A program made the translations under genes and the position numbers. A stretch of 56,123 nt of DNA from Clostridium sp. (lineage in GTDB: Bacteria; Bacillota; Clostridia; Oscillospirales; Acutalibacteraceae): positions 1-56,123 of the forward strand of contig JAMPGU010000011.1 in the NCBI GenBank assembly GCA_023663865.1, read 5' to 3'. Numbering within the stretch: position 1 is the stretch's first letter; each line of letters starts with the position of its first letter. Below, in pieces: positions 44,631 through 53,516 of the stretch. Below the pieces are notes generated by a model. It was not told the DNA's origin. It was given only the letters and a program-made list of their open reading frames with translations, and did not search any database.

Positions 44631-44659
44631 TTGAACATTCGCCGAAAATGTTGTATTAT
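44631..44659 (+). promoter_or_regulatory. probable promoter of pgi
   Basis: TTGAAC (44631-44636) and TATTAT (44654-44659) lie 17 bases apart; a TATAAT overlaps three bases further on. The leader would be about 45 bases. Confidence 0.45.
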
Positions 44660-44711
44660 AATTACTCGTATTAGTTAAATTAATTATTATATAGGATAGA
44701 GGCGAAAAAAT

Positions 44712-46058
44712 ATGGCAATTAAATTTATATCAAATCATGCTGAAAATATCGTGTCAAAGGACGATATTATGAACCTTGCTCCTGAAGCTGTAAAGGCTAT
44801 GGATACACTTCACAGCAAGACAGGTGAGGGTAATGATTTTTTGGGTTGGGTAACACTTCCAACTGATTATGACAAGGAGGAGTTTGACCGAATTAAGAAG
44901 TCTGCTGAGTATATTAAAAATAATGCAGATGTTCTCATTGTTATTGGTATCGGCGGCTCTTACCTTGGTGCAAGAGCAGTTATTGAGTGTTTAAAATCAC
45001 CAAACTATAATTCTATCAAAAAGGATACACCTGATATTTATTTCATCGGAAATTCTATCAGTCCTTCTATGCTTACCGAGCTTGTTTCAATATGTGAGGG
45101 TAAGGATATCTGTGTGAATGTTATCAGCAAGAGCGGTACAACTACCGAGCCTGCAATTGCATTCAGAGTATTCCGTGATCTTGTTTATAATAAGTATTCT
45201 AAGGAAGAGGCTGCAAAGAGAATTTTTGCAACAACTGACAGAGCAAAGGGCACACTTAAAAATCTTGCTGATGAGGAAGGTTATGAGACCTTTGTTGTTC
45301 CTGATGATGTTGGCGGAAGATTTTCTGTTCTTACTGCTGTCGGTTTGCTTCCGATTGCTGTTGCCGGTATAGATATTGATAAGCTTATGGCAGGTGCTAA
45401 GGATGCACAGGACAGCTTGAACAGTACGGATGTTAATGAAAATCCGGTATTAAAATATGCAGCTATCAGAAACAGCTTTTACAGAAAGGGTAAAAAGCTT
45501 GAGTGCTTTGTATCCTATGAGCCTTGCATGGCTATGTTTAATGAATGGTTAAAGCAGCTTTTTGCTGAGAGCGAAGGTAAGGATGGCAAGGGCTTATATC
45601 CTGTTTCCTGCATATTCTCAACTGATCTTCATTCTGTTGGTCAGTATATTCAGGAAAGCGGAAGCAGTCTGATGTTTGAAACAGTAATTAAGTTTAACAA
45701 TCCTCACGATGATTTCCTTATCACTGAGCAGGAGGGCAATATAGACGGTCTTAACTTCCTTGCCGGACGTTCTATGAGTTATGTTAACGAAAAGGCAAGA
45801 CAGGGTACTTTGCTTGCTCATACCGACGGTGGTGTTGGTAATCTTGTAATTGAATGTGATTCTATTTCAGAAAGTGACATTGGTTATCTGATTTATTTCT
45901 TTGAAAAGGTTTGTGCCGTTTCCGGCTATATTCTCGGTGTTAATCCGTTTAATCAGCCAGGTGTTGAGAGCTACAAAAAGAATATGTTTGCTCTTCTCGG
46001 CAAGCCAGGATATGAGAAAGAAAAAGAAACTCTTGAAAAAAGACTTGGCATATGTTAA
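44712..46058 (+). CDS. pgi: glucose-6-phosphate isomerase
   Basis: Interconverts glucose-6-phosphate and fructose-6-phosphate in glycolysis. At 448 residues it matches the shorter Firmicutes Pgi. [16 protein letters not shown] (about 77) and [17 protein letters not shown] are sugar phosphate motifs. [28 protein letters not shown] is the PGI signature with the catalytic Glu and His. [14 protein letters not shown] supplies the catalytic Lys. A GATAGAGG site precedes the ATG. Confidence 0.97.
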   Translation: MAIKFISNHAENIVSKDDIMNLAPEAVKAMDTLHSKTGEGNDFLGWVTLPTDYDKEEFDRIKKSAEYIKNNADVLIVIGIGGSYLGARAVIECLKSPNYNSIKKDTPDIYFIGNSISPSMLTELVSICEGKDICVNVISKSGTTTEPAIAFRVFRDLVYNKYSKEEAAKRIFATTDRAKGTLKNLADEEGYETFVVPDDVGGRFSVLTAVGLLPIAVAGIDIDKLMAGAKDAQDSLNSTDVNENPVLKYAAIRNSFYRKGKKLECFVSYEPCMAMFNEWLKQLFAESEGKDGKGLYPVSCIFSTDLHSVGQYIQESGSSLMFETVIKFNNPHDDFLITEQEGNIDGLNFLAGRSMSYVNEKARQGTLLAHTDGGVGNLVIECDSISESDIGYLIYFFEKVCAVSGYILGVNPFNQPGVESYKKNMFALLGKPGYEKEKETLEKRLGIC

Positions 46059-46098
46059 TATGTAATTGAAAATAAATCACCTTTGGAGGAATTCTAAT

Positions 46099-46515
46099 AT
46101 GATTAAACTTATCATAGGAAATAAAGGTTCAGGAAAAACTAAAAAATTAATTGAGCAGGTTAACGTTTGCGTTGAAAATTCTGACGGCAACGTTGTTTGC
46201 GTTGAAAAAGAGCCAAAGCTCACATATGATGTTTCATCTAAGGCACGCCTGCTTGAAACAGATACATATCAAATTAATGGTCACAAGGCTTTTTATGGCT
46301 TCCTTGCAGGTATCTGTGCAGGTAACTATGATGTAACTGATATTCTTGTTGATGCAACATTTAAAATTGTTGGCAGAGAGTATGAAAAATTGCCTCAGTT
46401 TTTTGAAATGCTTTCAGAGCTTTCAGAGGCAACTGATGTTAATTTCTGCTTCACAATCAGCTGTGACAAGGAAGATATCCCTGTAGAAATTTTTGACTAT
46501 TGTGAAGAAATGTAA
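46099..46515 (+). CDS. small P-loop NTPase-like protein
   Basis: A 138-residue protein with an N-terminal Walker A, IIGNKGSGKTKKLIEQV (residues 5-21), and a Walker B-like strand DILVDATFKIVG (about 87). It lacks the length for helicase or kinase domains. GGAGG at 46085 sets the ATG. It stands 40 bases after pgi and ends in a strong terminator, so it may be co-transcribed with pgi. I do not recognise the family; it looks like a stand-alone nucleotide-binding protein widespread in clostridial genomes, which is memory rather than a search. Confidence 0.72.
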   Translation: MIKLIIGNKGSGKTKKLIEQVNVCVENSDGNVVCVEKEPKLTYDVSSKARLLETDTYQINGHKAFYGFLAGICAGNYDVTDILVDATFKIVGREYEKLPQFFEMLSELSEATDVNFCFTISCDKEDIPVEIFDYCEEM

Positions 46516-46523
46516 GTATATTT

Positions 46524-46555
46524 AAAAGCCTTCTTTTGAAGGCTTTTATTTTTTG
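46524..46555 (+). terminator. intrinsic terminator after the P-loop gene
   Basis: AAAAGCCTTC (46524-46533) pairs perfectly with GAAGGCTTTT (46538-46547) around TTTT, followed by ATTTTTTG. Confidence 0.85.
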
Positions 46556-46580
46556 TTTACAATTATTTTAAACTTCATTT

Positions 46581-46609
46581 TTGTTTATTTAAACTTTATT
46601 CATTATATG
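46581..46609 (+). promoter_or_regulatory. possible promoter of the Cthe_2159-type gene
   Basis: TTGTTT (46581-46586) and TATATG (46604-46609) are 17 bases apart, placing the start of transcription just before the palindrome at 46623. It is a weak match. Confidence 0.3.
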
Positions 46610-46622
46610 TTCTTATCTATGA

Positions 46623-46638
46623 TTTACGATGTCGTAAA
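46623..46638 (+). promoter_or_regulatory. 16-base palindrome, possible operator
   Basis: TTTACGATGTCGTAAA is a perfect seven-base inverted repeat around TG, 20 bases before the lipoprotein start codon and just after a possible -10. No regulator can be named. Confidence 0.45.
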
Positions 46639-46658
46639 CTATATTAGGATGTGTTATT

Positions 46659-48404
46659 ATGATTAGACTGAAGCAAATCTCGCTGTTAATATTGGTATTC
46701 ATATTGACTTTAACAGTCGTTGGCTGTTCCAAGAATACTCGAACTGTACCAAACGCTATGAACACGAATGATACAGATTTTAATCTGACTTTAGCATCAA
46801 GCACCATTGATTATGAAAATGCATTTACAAGCAGGGACCTTTCTGCTGATTATGATGAAAATATATACAATATCAAACTTGCTGATAATCATTCAACCTG
46901 TGACAACTCTAAGGTTGAAATCAGTGAAAATGTGATTACCATAGCAAATACGGGAACATATATACTTGAGGGCAAGCTTTCAGACGGTACTGTTGTTGTC
47001 AATGCGGACAATACCGATAAGATACAGCTTGTGCTGAATGGTGTTGAAATCAATAACAATTCTACATCTGCCATTAAAATTCTGCAGGCAAAAAAGGTTT
47101 TTGTTACTTTAGCGGAAAATACAAAAAATGTTTTGTCCTCGCCAAAGGAATTTGTTAAGACAGATGAAGATAAGGCAGACGGTGTCATTTATGCAAAGGA
47201 CAATTTGACCCTTAACGGAAGCGGTCAGCTGACTCTTACCTCTGCCTACGGTCATGGTATCGTCTGCAATGATGATTTGATTATTGCTGATGGTGTTTAT
47301 TCCATTGGGTCTAAGAAGCATGCAATCAAGGCAGAGGATAATATATATCTTGCAGGGGGCGATTTGCGTATCACCTGTGGTAAGGATGCACTTCACTGCG
47401 AGCATGATACGGATTCCAGCAAGGGTAACATTTATATAAAAGATACTACTATGCAGATTGCGGCTGATGATGAAGGTATTCAGGTAAGCGGATTTTTTAT
47501 TATTGATGGCGGCACCATCCGCATTTCCCAGTCTGATGAGGGTATTGAAGCACAGAAGATAGAAATTAACGGCGGCAGCATTCAGATAAAATCAAGTGAT
47601 GATGGTCTTAATGCAAGCAGTGGTAACAGCACCGGAAGCAGTACTGAAAGTGAAGCAACCACTTCGGAAAAAACTTTTGATAAAACGAATCCGTCAAATC
47701 CATTTGACAGTGACGAAAACTGCTATATAAGTATTGCAGATGGTGATCTTATTATTGATGCTGATGGTGACGGTATTGACTCAAACGGATATCTTCAGCA
47801 GTGCGGCGGTAATGTTACTGTATATGGTCCTGAAAATGATGGCAACGCAGCCATTGATTATGGAATTTCTGCTAAAATATCCGGCGGAACCATTGCCGCA
47901 TTTGGCTGCAGCGGTATGGCACAGGGCTTTAGCTCTTATTCCACACAAGCCTCAATGCTGATAAATTTTGACAATACAACAAATGAAAAATTCGTTTTGA
48001 CTGACAGCAAAAGTAATGAGCTGATTTCTGGTGAAACTGAGAAAAAATATAATTCAGTTTTAGTAAGCACATCGCTTATTACTGTGGGTAATACTTATAT
48101 TGCTGCTGCAGGTAATCAAAGCAAGGAAATTGAACTTGAAACCATTTCATATTTAGATTCTGCAGGTCAGCAGAATAAAAGAGGCTTTAAAGGCGGACGC
48201 GGCGAAAATTCTGACGAAATGCCGTCAGAAAATGCACCTTCTGATATGCCTGCCTTATCAGATGACGGGGAGATGGGAGATAGACCCGAAATGCCAGACG
48301 ATGATAAAAAGGCGATATGCCGAAAATGTCTAATGGCGGTGAAAGAGAGGGAATGGCAGAGCCACCGAATGATGGCGGAAATTCTTTCTAATCGTTATTT
48401 TTAA
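46659..48404 (+). CDS. Cthe_2159-type carbohydrate-binding lipoprotein, probable 3' frameshift
   Basis: A 581-residue lipoprotein with lipobox VVGC near residue 23. The body repeats right-handed beta-helix turns of the Cthe_2159 (DUF4353) family: GVIYAKDNLTLNGSGQLTLTSAYGHGIV, DEGIQVSGFFIIDGGTIRI, SDDGLNASSG and DGDGIDSNGYLQQCGG. Thermophilic relatives bind pectic polymers. The Pro/Glu/Met-rich tail (GEMGDRPEMPDDDKK) suddenly gives way to an unrelated end at A5 (48306-48310). In the -1 frame the tail continues as GDMPKMSNGGEREGMAEPP and stops at 48391. An A lost from a run of six would explain this. AGGATG precedes the ATG. Confidence 0.85.
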   Translation: MIRLKQISLLILVFILTLTVVGCSKNTRTVPNAMNTNDTDFNLTLASSTIDYENAFTSRDLSADYDENIYNIKLADNHSTCDNSKVEISENVITIANTGTYILEGKLSDGTVVVNADNTDKIQLVLNGVEINNNSTSAIKILQAKKVFVTLAENTKNVLSSPKEFVKTDEDKADGVIYAKDNLTLNGSGQLTLTSAYGHGIVCNDDLIIADGVYSIGSKKHAIKAEDNIYLAGGDLRITCGKDALHCEHDTDSSKGNIYIKDTTMQIAADDEGIQVSGFFIIDGGTIRISQSDEGIEAQKIEINGGSIQIKSSDDGLNASSGNSTGSSTESEATTSEKTFDKTNPSNPFDSDENCYISIADGDLIIDADGDGIDSNGYLQQCGGNVTVYGPENDGNAAIDYGISAKISGGTIAAFGCSGMAQGFSSYSTQASMLINFDNTTNEKFVLTDSKSNELISGETEKKYNSVLVSTSLITVGNTYIAAAGNQSKEIELETISYLDSAGQQNKRGFKGGRGENSDEMPSENAPSDMPALSDDGEMGDRPEMPDDDKKAICRKCLMAVKEREWQSHRMMAEILSNRYF

Positions 48405-48427
48405 TTATTTATTTTTAAAATTAACTA

Positions 48428-48456
48428 TTGACAAAGTGCGACCTTATATATATAAT
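48428..48456 (+). promoter_or_regulatory. consensus sigma-A promoter of the DUF177-rpmF genes
   Basis: Perfect TTGACA (48428-48433) and TATAAT (48451-48456), 17 bases apart, about 35 bases before the DUF177 start codon. Confidence 0.85.
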
Positions 48457-48496
48457 ACTAAGGTACACGTGATAGTGTCGTATGCGAGGTGGTTTT

Positions 48497-48997
48497 GTGA
48501 AAATTGACCTTACCAATTTGCTTAATGGCTCTGAGGATAGCAAGGCGATTGACTATTCCTTAGATTTAAGTGAATTAATCTACAGCACTTATTATCCGAT
48601 TAAGGATAATGTTAAGGTTGAAGGCAAAGTATTCAGCAGGGCAGATATTGTTTATCTCCGGCTTAATATTGGATTTACCTTCTATGGACAGTGTGATAGA
48701 TGTGCAGAGGATGTTAAGAAGGATTTTTCACTGGATGTCAATAAAATTATTGTCAAAGAGTTGCAGAATGAAAATGATGACGATGATTATATTGTAGTCG
48801 AAAATCAAGTTCTTGATGTTGATGCCTTGGTTAACGAAGAGATTTCACTTAATCTTCCAAGCAAGATTTTATGCAGTGAGGACTGCAAGGGTCTTTGCTC
48901 AAAATGCGGCACAAATTTAAATGTCAATAAATGTAATTGTAAGCCGGATGTTGATCCGAGAATGTCCGCTTTGCTTCAATTACTTGATGAAGAATAA
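48497..48997 (+). CDS. DUF177 (YceD-like) protein
   Basis: A 166-residue DUF177 protein. [10 protein letters not shown] (about 74) and [23 protein letters not shown] (about 127-148) are the usual cysteine clusters. The family lies almost always just before rpmF, as here, and the E. coli member YceD affects 23S rRNA accumulation; a precise activity is not known. GAGGTGG seven bases before the GTG supports the start at 48497 over an ATG at 48482 that lacks a binding site. Confidence 0.9.
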   Translation: MKIDLTNLLNGSEDSKAIDYSLDLSELIYSTYYPIKDNVKVEGKVFSRADIVYLRLNIGFTFYGQCDRCAEDVKKDFSLDVNKIIVKELQNENDDDDYIVVENQVLDVDALVNEEISLNLPSKILCSEDCKGLCSKCGTNLNVNKCNCKPDVDPRMSALLQLLDEE

Positions 48998-49026
48998 ACG
49001 CTTTTAATATAAAGGAGGCTATTAAA

Positions 49027-49212
49027 ATGGCAGTACCAGCAAGAAAAACTTCAAAGGCAAGAAAGAATAAGAGACGTTCAAGTGTTTGGAAAATGGATGC
49101 TCCTACACTCGTAAAATGCTCTAACTGTGGTGGTTATACAGTATCACATAAGGTTTGTGCAAACTGTGGCTACTATAATGGTAAGGAAGTTATCAGCAAG
49201 GAAGAAGCATAA
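49027..49212 (+). CDS. rpmF: 50S ribosomal protein L32
   Basis: A 61-residue L32. [23 protein letters not shown] is the conserved basic start, and [25 protein letters not shown] carries the four zinc-binding cysteines. An AAAGGAGG site precedes the ATG. It follows DUF177 by 29 bases in the usual order, and a terminator lies just after it. Confidence 0.97.
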   Translation: MAVPARKTSKARKNKRRSSVWKMDAPTLVKCSNCGGYTVSHKVCANCGYYNGKEVISKEEA

Positions 49213-49228
49213 TTCATTACAATTTGTG

Positions 49229-49257
49229 GACGGACAGATTTGTCCGTCTTTCTTCTT
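49229..49257 (+). terminator. intrinsic terminator between rpmF and der
   Basis: GACGGACA (49229-49236) pairs with TGTCCGTC (49241-49248) around GATT, followed by TTTCTTCTT. No separate promoter for der is obvious, so the terminator may be partial. Confidence 0.75.
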
Positions 49258-49290
49258 ATTATTTACTTTGTTTATCAGGAGGTGGGATTT

Positions 49291-50619
49291 ATGGCAAAGC
49301 CGGTTGTAGCTGTTGTAGGTCGTCCGAATGTCGGCAAATCAACATTGTTTAATAAGCTGATAGGCAGCCGCTTATCCATTGTGGATGACACACCGGGTGT
49401 AACACGTGACAGAATTTATGGTGACTGCGAATGGCTGAATCATAAATTTCTGTTGGTTGATACAGGCGGTATTGAGCCGAATACGGATGATATCATTTTA
49501 AGTCAAATGCGCACACAAGCTGAGATTGCAATTGAGACTGCGGATGTTATTATCCTTGTTACAAATATACGTGACGGCGTTGTTGCAAGTGATCAGGATG
49601 TTGCAGCAATGCTTCAAAAAAGCGGTAAGCCGATTGTTTTATGTGTAAATAAATGCGATTCTATCGGTGAACCTGATCCGGAATTTTATGAGTTTTATAA
49701 TCTTGGCCTTGGTGATCCCTTTGCTGTTTCTGCTGCACACGGTCACGGAACAGGCGATCTGCTGGACGAGGTGTGCAAGTATTTCCCGGAGATTACAGAA
49801 GATGATGAGGATACAGAGATAATCAATGTTGCCGTTATCGGCAAGCCTAATGTGGGCAAATCCTCTCTTATCAATCAAATCAGCGGTGAAAACAGGGCTA
49901 TTGTATCTTCAATTGCAGGTACAACCCGTGATACTACAGATACATTCATTGAAAATAAATACGGCAAATTTAACTTCATTGATACAGCCGGTTTAAGACG
50001 TAAAAGCCGTGTCAATGACGCGATTGAGAAATACAGCATCATCAGAGCCAGAATGGCTGTTGAGCGTGCAAATGTATGTGTTATTATGATTGACGCCGTG
50101 GAGGGCTTTACGGAGCAAGACTCCAAGGTTGCCGGTATTGCTCTGGAGCAGGGCAAGGCGTGTATAATTGCTGTTAATAAGTGGGATGCCATTGAAAAAG
50201 ATGGAAACACTATGAACGAGTATCGAAACAAATTAATGAATGATTTTTCATTTATGAGCTATGCTCCTATTATGTTTATTTCCGCAAAAACAGGGCAGAG
50301 AATTGACAGGCTGTATGAAATGATTGCTTTTGTTCATTCTCAGAACTCTATGCGTATTTCTACAGGTAAGCTCAATGAGGTGCTGGCTGGAGCAACTGCT
50401 CGTGTTCAGCCGCCAACCGATAAGGGCAAAAGATTAAAAATTTACTATATGACCCAGGCTTCGACAAGACCGCCTACATTTGTTTTCTTTGTTAATAATG
50501 CTGAACTCTTTCATTTTTCTTATCAGCGATATTTGGAAAACCAGATTAGAGATGTTTTTGGTCTTGATGGTACACCGGTTCGCTTTATTATCCGTGAAAG
50601 GGGAGACAGCAAGAAATAA
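49291..50619 (+). CDS. der: ribosome-associated GTPase Der (EngA)
   Basis: Double GTPase needed for 50S subunit assembly. Two G domains are visible: GRPNVGKSTLFNKL with DTPGVTRDR, DTGG and NKCD (about 1-165), then GKPNVGKSSLINQI with GTTRDTTD, DTAGLRRK and NKWD (about 175-345), followed by a KH-like domain. At 442 residues it is full length. AGGAGG about eight bases upstream supports the ATG. The stop overlaps plsY by one base. Confidence 0.97.
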   Translation: MAKPVVAVVGRPNVGKSTLFNKLIGSRLSIVDDTPGVTRDRIYGDCEWLNHKFLLVDTGGIEPNTDDIILSQMRTQAEIAIETADVIILVTNIRDGVVASDQDVAAMLQKSGKPIVLCVNKCDSIGEPDPEFYEFYNLGLGDPFAVSAAHGHGTGDLLDEVCKYFPEITEDDEDTEIINVAVIGKPNVGKSSLINQISGENRAIVSSIAGTTRDTTDTFIENKYGKFNFIDTAGLRRKSRVNDAIEKYSIIRARMAVERANVCVIMIDAVEGFTEQDSKVAGIALEQGKACIIAVNKWDAIEKDGNTMNEYRNKLMNDFSFMSYAPIMFISAKTGQRIDRLYEMIAFVHSQNSMRISTGKLNEVLAGATARVQPPTDKGKRLKIYYMTQASTRPPTFVFFVNNAELFHFSYQRYLENQIRDVFGLDGTPVRFIIRERGDSKK

Positions 50620-51302
50620 TGATTTATGTTGCTTATATTTCTATAGCGATAATATCTTATTTGCTTGGCAGTTTAAATTTTGGTGTCATTCTTTCAAATA
50701 AGCTGAAGAATGATGACGTCAGAAACCATGGCAGCGGAAATGCCGGTACAACCAATATGCTGAGAAACTATGGAAAGAAAATTGCTGTATTAACAATTAT
50801 CGGCGATATGCTGAAGGTTGCCATTGCCATAGGAATTGCATATTTAATTATCGGCAGAACACCTATGCTGTTGAATGAAAATGGAGAAATAACAGCGACT
50901 TTGTATTCGATAGATACAAATATGCTTATCAAATCCTTTGCAGGCTTTTTTTGCGTACTCGGTCATATATTTCCTTGCTTTTTTGGATTTAAAGGCGGCA
51001 AGGGCGTTGCCACTGCCGGCGGAATGGTTTTTATTGTGGATTGGAGAATAGCATTAATTCTTCTTGCAGTATTTATTGTTGTAGTTGCAGTCACAAGATA
51101 TGTTTCTCTTGGAAGTATCATTATGGCTGTTCTGTATCCTGTATTGCTTTTCCTGTTTCATAAAAGCTTGGTGCTGTCTGCAATTGCTCTTGTTTTTACA
51201 CTCGTTGTTGTAATTGCACACAGGGAGAATGTGAAAAAGCTCATTCATCATACTGAAAATAAAGTTGATTTTAAATCTAAGAAAAATGATAGTTGTAAAT
51301 AA
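50619..51302 (+). CDS. plsY: acyl phosphate:glycerol-3-phosphate acyltransferase PlsY
   Basis: Membrane acyltransferase that makes lysophosphatidate from acyl phosphate. In this 227-residue protein the conserved loops are GSLNFGVILS, RNHGSGNAGTTNMLRNYG, GHIFPCFFGFKGGKGVAT and TRYVSLGSI, lying between five or so hydrophobic segments. It overlaps der by one base (TAATG), and the der-plsY pair is common in Firmicutes. A terminator follows. Confidence 0.95.
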   Translation: MIYVAYISIAIISYLLGSLNFGVILSNKLKNDDVRNHGSGNAGTTNMLRNYGKKIAVLTIIGDMLKVAIAIGIAYLIIGRTPMLLNENGEITATLYSIDTNMLIKSFAGFFCVLGHIFPCFFGFKGGKGVATAGGMVFIVDWRIALILLAVFIVVVAVTRYVSLGSIIMAVLYPVLLFLFHKSLVLSAIALVFTLVVVIAHRENVKKLIHHTENKVDFKSKKNDSCK

Positions 51303-51337
51303 ATTACAATACGCCATAGTAGGTTATAAAATAATTA

Positions 51338-51366
51338 AACCACGAGATTTCTCTCGTGGTTTTTTG
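51338..51366 (+). terminator. intrinsic terminator after plsY
   Basis: AACCACGAGA (51338-51347) pairs with TCTCGTGGTT (51352-51361) around TTTC, followed by TTTTG. Confidence 0.85.
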
Positions 51367-51374
51367 TGTCTATA

Positions 51375-51404
51375 GAAAAAATAAGCACCGATTAACTCGG
51401 TGCT
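51375..51404 (-). terminator. intrinsic terminator after rpmB (minus strand)
   Basis: On the minus strand AGCACCGA pairs with TCGGTGCT around GTTAA, then TATTTTTTC. It lies about 18 bases past the rpmB stop. Confidence 0.8.
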
Positions 51405-51421
51405 GTCTTTATGCGAAATAA

Positions 51422-51607
51422 TTAAGCTCTTTCAACCTTACCTGAGCGAAGACATCTTGTGCATACATTAACTCTTTTAGGAGAGCCGTTTACAATAGCC
51501 TTTACTTTTTTAATGTTTGGTTTCCAGGTTCTATTTGATCTTCTATGAGAGTGAGAAACCTTGATGCCGAAAGATACGTCTTTTCCGCAGTATTCACATT
51601 TTGCCAT
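51422..51607 (-). CDS. rpmB: 50S ribosomal protein L28
   Basis: A 61-residue L28 with MAKCEYCGKDVSFGIKVSHSHRRSNRTWKPN and VCTRCLRSGKVERA, keeping the CxxC...CxxC zinc-binding pattern. AAGGAGGTG precedes the ATG. In Bacillus rpmB lies next to spoVM; here it stands alone about 14 kb away and on the opposite strand, divergent from recA. Confidence 0.97.
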   Translation of the reverse strand: MAKCEYCGKDVSFGIKVSHSHRRSNRTWKPNIKKVKAIVNGSPKRVNVCTRCLRSGKVERA

Positions 51608-51643
51608 TTGCGAACACCTCCTTATATAATTAGAACAGTTGGT

Positions 51644-51672
51644 ATAATATCACAACTTGTTGAAAAATGCAA
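51644..51672 (-). promoter_or_regulatory. probable sigma-A promoter of rpmB
   Basis: On the minus strand TTGCAT (51672-51667) and TATTAT (51649-51644) are 17 bases apart, about 37 bases before the start codon. Confidence 0.55.
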
Positions 51673-51719
51673 GCATTTTTTAATCTTTTTTTCAAAAAGT
51701 CCTAATTTTAGTATAACTA

Positions 51720-51748
51720 TTGATTTTAAATACTATATTTAGTATAAT
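51720..51748 (+). promoter_or_regulatory. sigma-A promoter of recA
   Basis: TTGATT (51720-51725) and perfect TATAAT (51743-51748) are 17 bases apart, about 30 bases before the recA ATG. No LexA-like palindrome of the CGAAC-N4-GTTCG type is visible around it. Confidence 0.7.
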
Positions 51749-51777
51749 ATACACAATGAATTTTAGGAGGATGTTAT

Positions 51778-52908
51778 ATGTCAGCGGATAAAAAAGCAGC
51801 GTTGGAATCTGCAATGAAACAGATTCAAAAGAAATATGGTGCAGGCGCAGTTATGCGTCTTGGTGAGAATGCGAATTTAAAGATTGATGCTATATCAACA
51901 GGCTCACTTTCCTTGGATATTGCGACCGGTATCGGCGGTCTGCCAAGAGGAAGAATTATAGAAATTTATGGTCCTGAATCCAGTGGTAAAACTACATTGG
52001 CGCTTCATTGTATTGCCGAAGCACAGAAGGCAGGCGGCGTAGCTGCATTTGTTGATGCTGAGCATGCGCTTGATCCGATTTATGCTGCAAACCTGGGTGT
52101 AATGGTTGACGATCTTCTTGTTTCTCAGCCTGACTATGGTGAGCAGGCATTGGAGATTACCGAGCAGCTTGTTAGCAGCGGTGCGATTGATATTGTTGTA
52201 GTTGACTCTGTTGCTGCACTTGTTCCTAAGAGTGAGATCGAGGGAGATATGGGTGACAGTCACGTTGGTCAGCATGCAAGACTTATGTCTCAGGCATTGA
52301 GAAAGCTTGCAGGTACTGCCAATAAGACAAACTGTATTATTATCTTCATTAACCAGCTGCGTGAGAAAATCGGTGTTCTTTATGGTAATCCGGAGGTTAC
52401 AACCGGCGGTAGAGCGCTGAAATTCTATTCATCCATTCGTATTGATGTCAGAAAAGCTGAACAGCTTAAAAACGGCTCTGAGGTTATCGGCTCAAGAACC
52501 AAGGCTAAAATTGTTAAAAACAAGGTTGCTCCTCCGTTTAAGCTTGCTGAGTTTGATATTATGTATGGAACCGGTATCAGCAAAGACGGCGAAATTATTG
52601 ATATGGCTGTCGAATATGACATTATCCATAAAGGCGGCTCTTGGTTCTCCTATGGTGATAAGAGATTAGGGCAGGGTAGAGATAATGTTAAAAATATGAT
52701 TAAGAATGACCCGGATTTTGCTGCAGAGCTTGAGGCTAAAATTACGGCAAAGCTTGAGGAAATCAAAGCACAGTCAGAGCAGAAGTATGTTGCTAAGGCA
52801 GCACCTATGGCTAAGACTGAGGATGAGGAAGCAGCTGATAAAAAGAAGAATACAAGAGCAGCAGCTAAAGCAAAGCTTGATATCGCTGTTGAGGATGATG
52901 AAGACTGA
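51778..52908 (+). CDS. recA: recombinase RecA
   Basis: Strand-exchange ATPase for recombinational repair and, where present, SOS induction. Walker A is [15 protein letters not shown] (about 63-77), with [25 protein letters not shown], and [21 protein letters not shown] (loop 2 region) conserved. At 376 residues it has an extended acidic C-terminal tail (AVEDDED). AGGAGG precedes the ATG. The stop overlaps recX by one base. Confidence 0.98.
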   Translation: MSADKKAALESAMKQIQKKYGAGAVMRLGENANLKIDAISTGSLSLDIATGIGGLPRGRIIEIYGPESSGKTTLALHCIAEAQKAGGVAAFVDAEHALDPIYAANLGVMVDDLLVSQPDYGEQALEITEQLVSSGAIDIVVVDSVAALVPKSEIEGDMGDSHVGQHARLMSQALRKLAGTANKTNCIIIFINQLREKIGVLYGNPEVTTGGRALKFYSSIRIDVRKAEQLKNGSEVIGSRTKAKIVKNKVAPPFKLAEFDIMYGTGISKDGEIIDMAVEYDIIHKGGSWFSYGDKRLGQGRDNVKNMIKNDPDFAAELEAKITAKLEEIKAQSEQKYVAKAAPMAKTEDEEAADKKKNTRAAAKAKLDIAVEDDED

Positions 52909-53516
52909 TGATATTAACACACCAAAGAGGTAGAGGAAATAAGGTTCATTTGCTTCTTGATAATGAGTATGCAATCACCACAGATATTAATTTTTGGATG
53001 GATAATTATATATCTGATGGTACAGATATAGATGATGAAGAATGGCAGCATCTTGTAAGTGAGATTAATTACAAAAAAGCACTTAACAAATGCGGTGATT
53101 TGCTTTCACGGCGGGAGCATTCTGTTCAGGAGCTTAAAATGAAGCTTCTTCGCACAGTTGATGAGGAAAGTGCCGGCAGAGCAATAAATCGTTATCTTGA
53201 TGCCGGGTATCTTGATGATGAGCATTTTTGCAAAAGTCTTGTTGAATATCTCTTTAATGTTAAAAAGTATTCTTCTAATCACGTAAAACAGGAATGTTAT
53301 AAACGCGGTATTGACAGTCAGATTGTCAGCTATGTTATGGAAGATTTTGAGGTTGACAATGTTGATACCATTGCTCAGCTGATTGAAAATAAATTCAAGA
53401 ATAAGCTGGGACAGGAAAGAGGAAAAGAAAGAGTAATTGCTGCCTTACAAAGAAAAGGATTTTCATATTACGATATAAAGTCAGCATTCAGTAGGTTAAA
53501 TATTGATGAAATATAA
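52908..53516 (+). CDS. recX: regulatory protein RecX
   Basis: A 202-residue RecX, which modulates RecA filament activity. It shows the tandem three-helix repeats: YKKALNKCGDLLSRREHSVQELKMKL, INRYLDAGYLDDEHFCKSLVEYL, and GKERVIAALQRKGFSYYDIKSAF. It overlaps recA by one base (TGATG) and rimO by 11, consistent with coupled expression. The N-terminal extension of about 60 residues is common in Firmicutes. Confidence 0.93.
   Translation: MILTHQRGRGNKVHLLLDNEYAITTDINFWMDNYISDGTDIDDEEWQHLVSEINYKKALNKCGDLLSRREHSVQELKMKLLRTVDEESAGRAINRYLDAGYLDDEHFCKSLVEYLFNVKKYSSNHVKQECYKRGIDSQIVSYVMEDFEVDNVDTIAQLIENKFKNKLGQERGKERVIAALQRKGFSYYDIKSAFSRLNIDEI

Noticed and set aside
48306..48312. Programmed -1 frameshift site at AAAAAG
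   Set aside because: A canonical A AAA AAG heptamer would need an A before the run; here it is T, so P-site slippage would pair with UAA. No clear stimulatory stem is visible. A base loss is simpler.
53503..53505. TTG start for rimO
   Set aside because: The adjacent ATG at 53506 gives the canonical MKYKVGMISLGCPKNQ start; the TTG adds only one residue.
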